Assembly (NCBI RefSeq): GCF_024614185.1
Contig: NZ_JAHTLF010000003.1
Span: forward strand, 1 to 64,000
Length of the DNA stretch: 64,000 nt
Reading direction: 5' to 3'
Source: Nocardioides carbamazepini
Lineage (GTDB): Bacteria; Actinomycetota; Actinomycetes; Propionibacteriales; Nocardioidaceae
Part shown: in pieces, positions 62,124-64,000 of the stretch
Numbering within the stretch: position 1 is the stretch's first letter
How the letters are laid out: every line of letters begins with the position of its first letter
Program-made: the position numbers and the translations under genes
The notes under the pieces: model-generated
What the model saw: the letters and a program-made list of their open reading frames with translations, nothing else
Databases searched by the model: none
Told to the model about the DNA's origin: nothing

Positions 62124-62803
62124 CCTTCGTCCTCGTCGTCGACGACGACCCGGCGATCCTGCGCACCCTCTCCATCAACCTGAGGGCCCGCGACTACGAC
62201 GTCGAGACCGCCGCCGACGGGCGCTCGGCGCTGCAGATCGTCGACGAGCGGATGCCCGACGTGGTGCTCCTCGACCTCGGGCTGCCGGACATCGACGGCA
62301 TCAGCGTGCTCAAGCGGCTCCGGGCCTTCACCTCGGTCCCCGTGATCGTGGTCTCGGCCCGCAGCGATCCCGACGACAAGGTCGAGGCGCTCGACCTCGG
62401 CGCGGACGACTTCATCACCAAGCCGTTCTCGATCGAGGAGCTGTTGGCCCGCGTCCGCGTGACGACCCGTCGTTCGAGCGTGGCGGAGCCCGCCCTGGTG
62501 GTGACCGTCGACGACCTCCGGCTCGACATCACCGAGTCCCGGGCGGTCCGCGCCGGCGAGGAGATCCACCTGACGCCGATCGAGTGGAAGATCGTCGAGA
62601 CCCTGGCCCGCCGGCGCGGGCGACTCGTGCGGCAGTCGGAGCTGTTGCACGCGGTCTGGGGTCCCGGCTACGAGCGCCAGACCAACTACCTGCGCGTCCA
62701 CCTCGCCAGCATCCGGCGCAAGATCGAGCACGACCCGTCCGCGCCGCGGATCTTCGTCACCGAGCCCGGCATCGGCTACCGCCTGCTGCCCGAGGACTCC
62801 TGA
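62120..62803 (+). CDS. kdpE: KdpE, OmpR-type response regulator
   Basis: 227 residues. Receiver with VVDDDPAIL and phospho-Asp52 (VVLLDLGLPDIDG), and an OmpR/PhoB winged helix near 130-225 (HLTPIEWKIVETLARRRGRL, LHAVWGPGY, RVHLASIRRKIE). Activates kdpFABC, probably through the three direct repeats at 54909-54935. It is coupled to kdpD by ATGA. Confidence 0.95.
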   Translation: MTFVLVVDDDPAILRTLSINLRARDYDVETAADGRSALQIVDERMPDVVLLDLGLPDIDGISVLKRLRAFTSVPVIVVSARSDPDDKVEALDLGADDFITKPFSIEELLARVRVTTRRSSVAEPALVVTVDDLRLDITESRAVRAGEEIHLTPIEWKIVETLARRRGRLVRQSELLHAVWGPGYERQTNYLRVHLASIRRKIEHDPSAPRIFVTEPGIGYRLLPEDS

Positions 62804-62916
62804 CCTCTCCTCCTGCACCCGTCAAGACGCGGCTCGCGCGGCCGGCTCCTGCTCCTTGCCGGACTGGCGCTGCTGACCGGCCCGGGCGGCTCGCGGCACG
62901 GCGTACGGTCGGAGTC

Positions 62917-63252
62917 ATGGCACGCAGTTATGAGCAGATCAGCGCAGAGCGGTTCAGCGCGGCCGAGGGCGTCGGCGAGTGGCGGGTGCTCGGGTGGCAC
63001 GCCTTCGCGGTCTTCCGCACCGGCACCTTCGCGACCGGCCTCGCCCTGGTGAACGCGATCGGCGAGCTCGCCGAGGCCGCCGACCACCACCCCGACCTGA
63101 AGCTCGGCTACCCGGCGCTCGCCGTCCGGCTGGCGACCCACGACACGGAGTCCCTCACGACCGCCGACCTGGACCTCGCGCAGCGCATCTCGGCCGCCGC
63201 GCGCGACCTCGGCGTGGCGGGCGACCCCGACGCGGTCCGGGCCTGGGAGTGA
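62917..63252 (+). CDS. Pterin-4a-carbinolamine dehydratase
   Basis: 111 residues. The catalytic His pair lies in EAADHHPDLKLGYPALAVRL, with the TAxDxxLA-type helix ALTTADLDLAQRI-like region following (SLTTADLDLAQRISAAA). The enzyme dehydrates 4a-hydroxytetrahydropterin during aromatic hydroxylation, or acts as a pterin-binding dimer. TACGGT (62903-62908) is eight bases before the ATG, consistent with leaderless transcription. No hydroxylase lies nearby. Confidence 0.8.
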   Translation: MARSYEQISAERFSAAEGVGEWRVLGWHAFAVFRTGTFATGLALVNAIGELAEAADHHPDLKLGYPALAVRLATHDTESLTTADLDLAQRISAAARDLGVAGDPDAVRAWE

Positions 63253-63255
63253 AGC

Positions 63256-63325
63256 TGTAACTATCTGCTATTGCCCCTACCGCACCGGTCTACAGGTACG
63301 GCAGTGGCCATACCAGGTAGTTACA
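63256..63325. repeat. 70-bp near-palindromic element, right copy
   Basis: TGTAACTATCTG... to TAGTTACA, ends identical to the left copy but the element is inverted relative to 54815-54884, with 61 of 70 positions matching. Its right end lies about 110 bases from the truncated binding-protein gene. Confidence 0.85.
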
Positions 63326-63420
63326 GCCGGGCGGCGGCCTCACCACCCGACGTGCGTGATCGCGCCGCCGGTCCGTCCTCGTTATGTCTCAGTCGTGTTA
63401 AAACGTGTTGAAACAACCAC

Positions 63421-63440
63421 GAACTCATTGACATGAGTTC
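63421..63440. promoter_or_regulatory. Palindrome across the start of the NMT1-like fragment
   Basis: GAACTCATTGACATGAGTTC has perfect 7-bp arms. The ATG at 63434 is in its right arm. Upstream are two 10-bp direct repeats (GTGTTAAAAC and GTGTTGAAAC, about 63395-63414) in a locally A+T-rich run, unusual for this genome. Confidence 0.4.
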
Positions 63441-64000
63441 AATCACGGACTCGGTGATCGCCTTCTCCAAGAACTCCGATGTGCGCGCCCTGATGTGCAA
63501 CCCGCCGCAGAACATCTTCCGGATCGTCGTTCCCGAGGACTCGGACATCGAGTCGGTCGAGGACCTGGAGGGACGCACCCTCGGGATCGCGGAGGCAGGC
63601 GGCGGGGAGGAGCCCATCGTGAACGCCTCCCTCGAGGACGCCGGTCTCGCCCGCGACCAGGACGTGCGGATCCAGCCCATCGGCGATGCGGGGCCGGCGT
63701 CCCTCAACGCCATCCTCGAGGGCAAGGTCGACGCCTACGCCGGTTCGTATCCGGACATCTCGACGCTCAGCGCCGACGGACGCCTGGTGACGCGGGACAT
63801 CACGCCGGCGGCGTACAACGCGATCCCGGGTGACTGCATGATCACGACGGTCGAGCACCTCGAGAACGGGGAGACGCGCAAGCAGCTCGTCGGCCTTGCC
63901 CGCGCGTGGGCCAAGGGCGCGGTGTACGCGGCCGCGCACCCGGAGGAAGCGACCCAGATGGCGTGCGCCCAAGTGCCCCAGGAGTGTCAGGACATGGCGT
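63434..64000 (+). pseudogene. 5'-truncated NMT1/THI5-like ABC substrate-binding protein (partial)
   Basis: From ATG 63434 the frame encodes at least 189 residues and runs off the right edge. The sequence is the central part of an NMT1/THI5/SsuA-type binding protein: PPQNIFRIVVPEDSD, VEDLEGRTLGIAEAGGGEE, NAILEGKVDAYAGSYPDIS, and cysteines near the end. The usual signal peptide and first lobe (about 100 residues) are absent; no upstream frame supplies them. Either the gene is a 5'-deleted remnant beside the 70-bp element, or it is a rearranged one. If the downstream part is intact it may still be expressed from the palindrome region. Confidence 0.6.

Overview
The window is about 70% GC, gene-dense and full of 4-nt ATGA start/stop overlaps. 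Its gene set (a DUF222/HNH protein, ECF SigJ with a CMD-family partner, many GNAT, TetR and VOC proteins, a KstD-type flavoprotein, DUF2236, leaderless starts after TANNNT hexamers) points to a high-GC actinomycete, most likely Nocardioides or another Nocardioidaceae. This is inferred from gene content, not from a marker gene. No rRNA, tRNA, phage, IS element or CRISPR array was seen.

Region by region. 1-1757: the end of a DUF222/HNH nuclease-like gene and a secreted Calx-beta protein. 1837-8085: a tightly overlapping operon of VanX-like D,D-dipeptidase, alanine-racemase-fold enzyme, D-Ala-D-Ala-ligase-like enzyme, acyltransferase-3 membrane protein, NarL-type sensor kinase and regulator, then a GrpB protein. 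It resembles a VanC/E/G-type cluster in which VanT is split into two genes. 8355-13304: a 1649-residue LPGTG-anchored surface protein with four SdrD-B-like repeats. 13657-17886: DUF2784, a KstD-like flavoprotein divergent from a TetR gene, a VOC protein and an amidohydrolase. 17911-23231: a copper locus (csoR, copZ, secreted His-rich protein, copA) with two CsoR boxes shared with a divergent MFS exporter. 23322-25351: GNAT and a CNNM/CorC-like membrane protein. 25348-31851: acyl-CoA metabolism (IclR regulator, CoA-transferase A/B, acyl-CoA synthetase, a saccharopine-dehydrogenase-like protein, SDR, TetR). 31835-35122: SigJ/CMD pair, an ASCH/HhH-like protein, a 32-bp repeat cluster and a DHFR-family reductase. 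35131-42170: a polyamine-type ABC transporter with FCD-GntR regulator, Cache-like protein and aldehyde dehydrogenase. 42185-48261: VOC, AraC, GNATs, TetR, DUF2236, a coiled-coil protein and a ferredoxin-reductase-like flavoprotein. 48393-54813: a second NarL-type two-component system with a deaminase, facing a secreted beta-propeller protein and an ankyrin lipoprotein, then DUF1905, DUF4184 and a thioesterase. 54976-62803: a complete kdpFABCDE potassium system. 62917-64000: a pterin dehydratase and a 5'-truncated NMT1/THI5-like binding protein that runs off the edge.

The points most worth following are the rearranged van-like cluster, a pair of 70-bp near-palindromes in opposite orientation bracketing kdp, 32-bp repeats arranged head to head at 34.2-34.4 kb, two leaderless upstream ORFs joined to the next gene by ATGA, and several well-formed operators (CsoR, TetR, IclR, probable KdpE). 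Seven convergent gene pairs overlap at their 3' ends.
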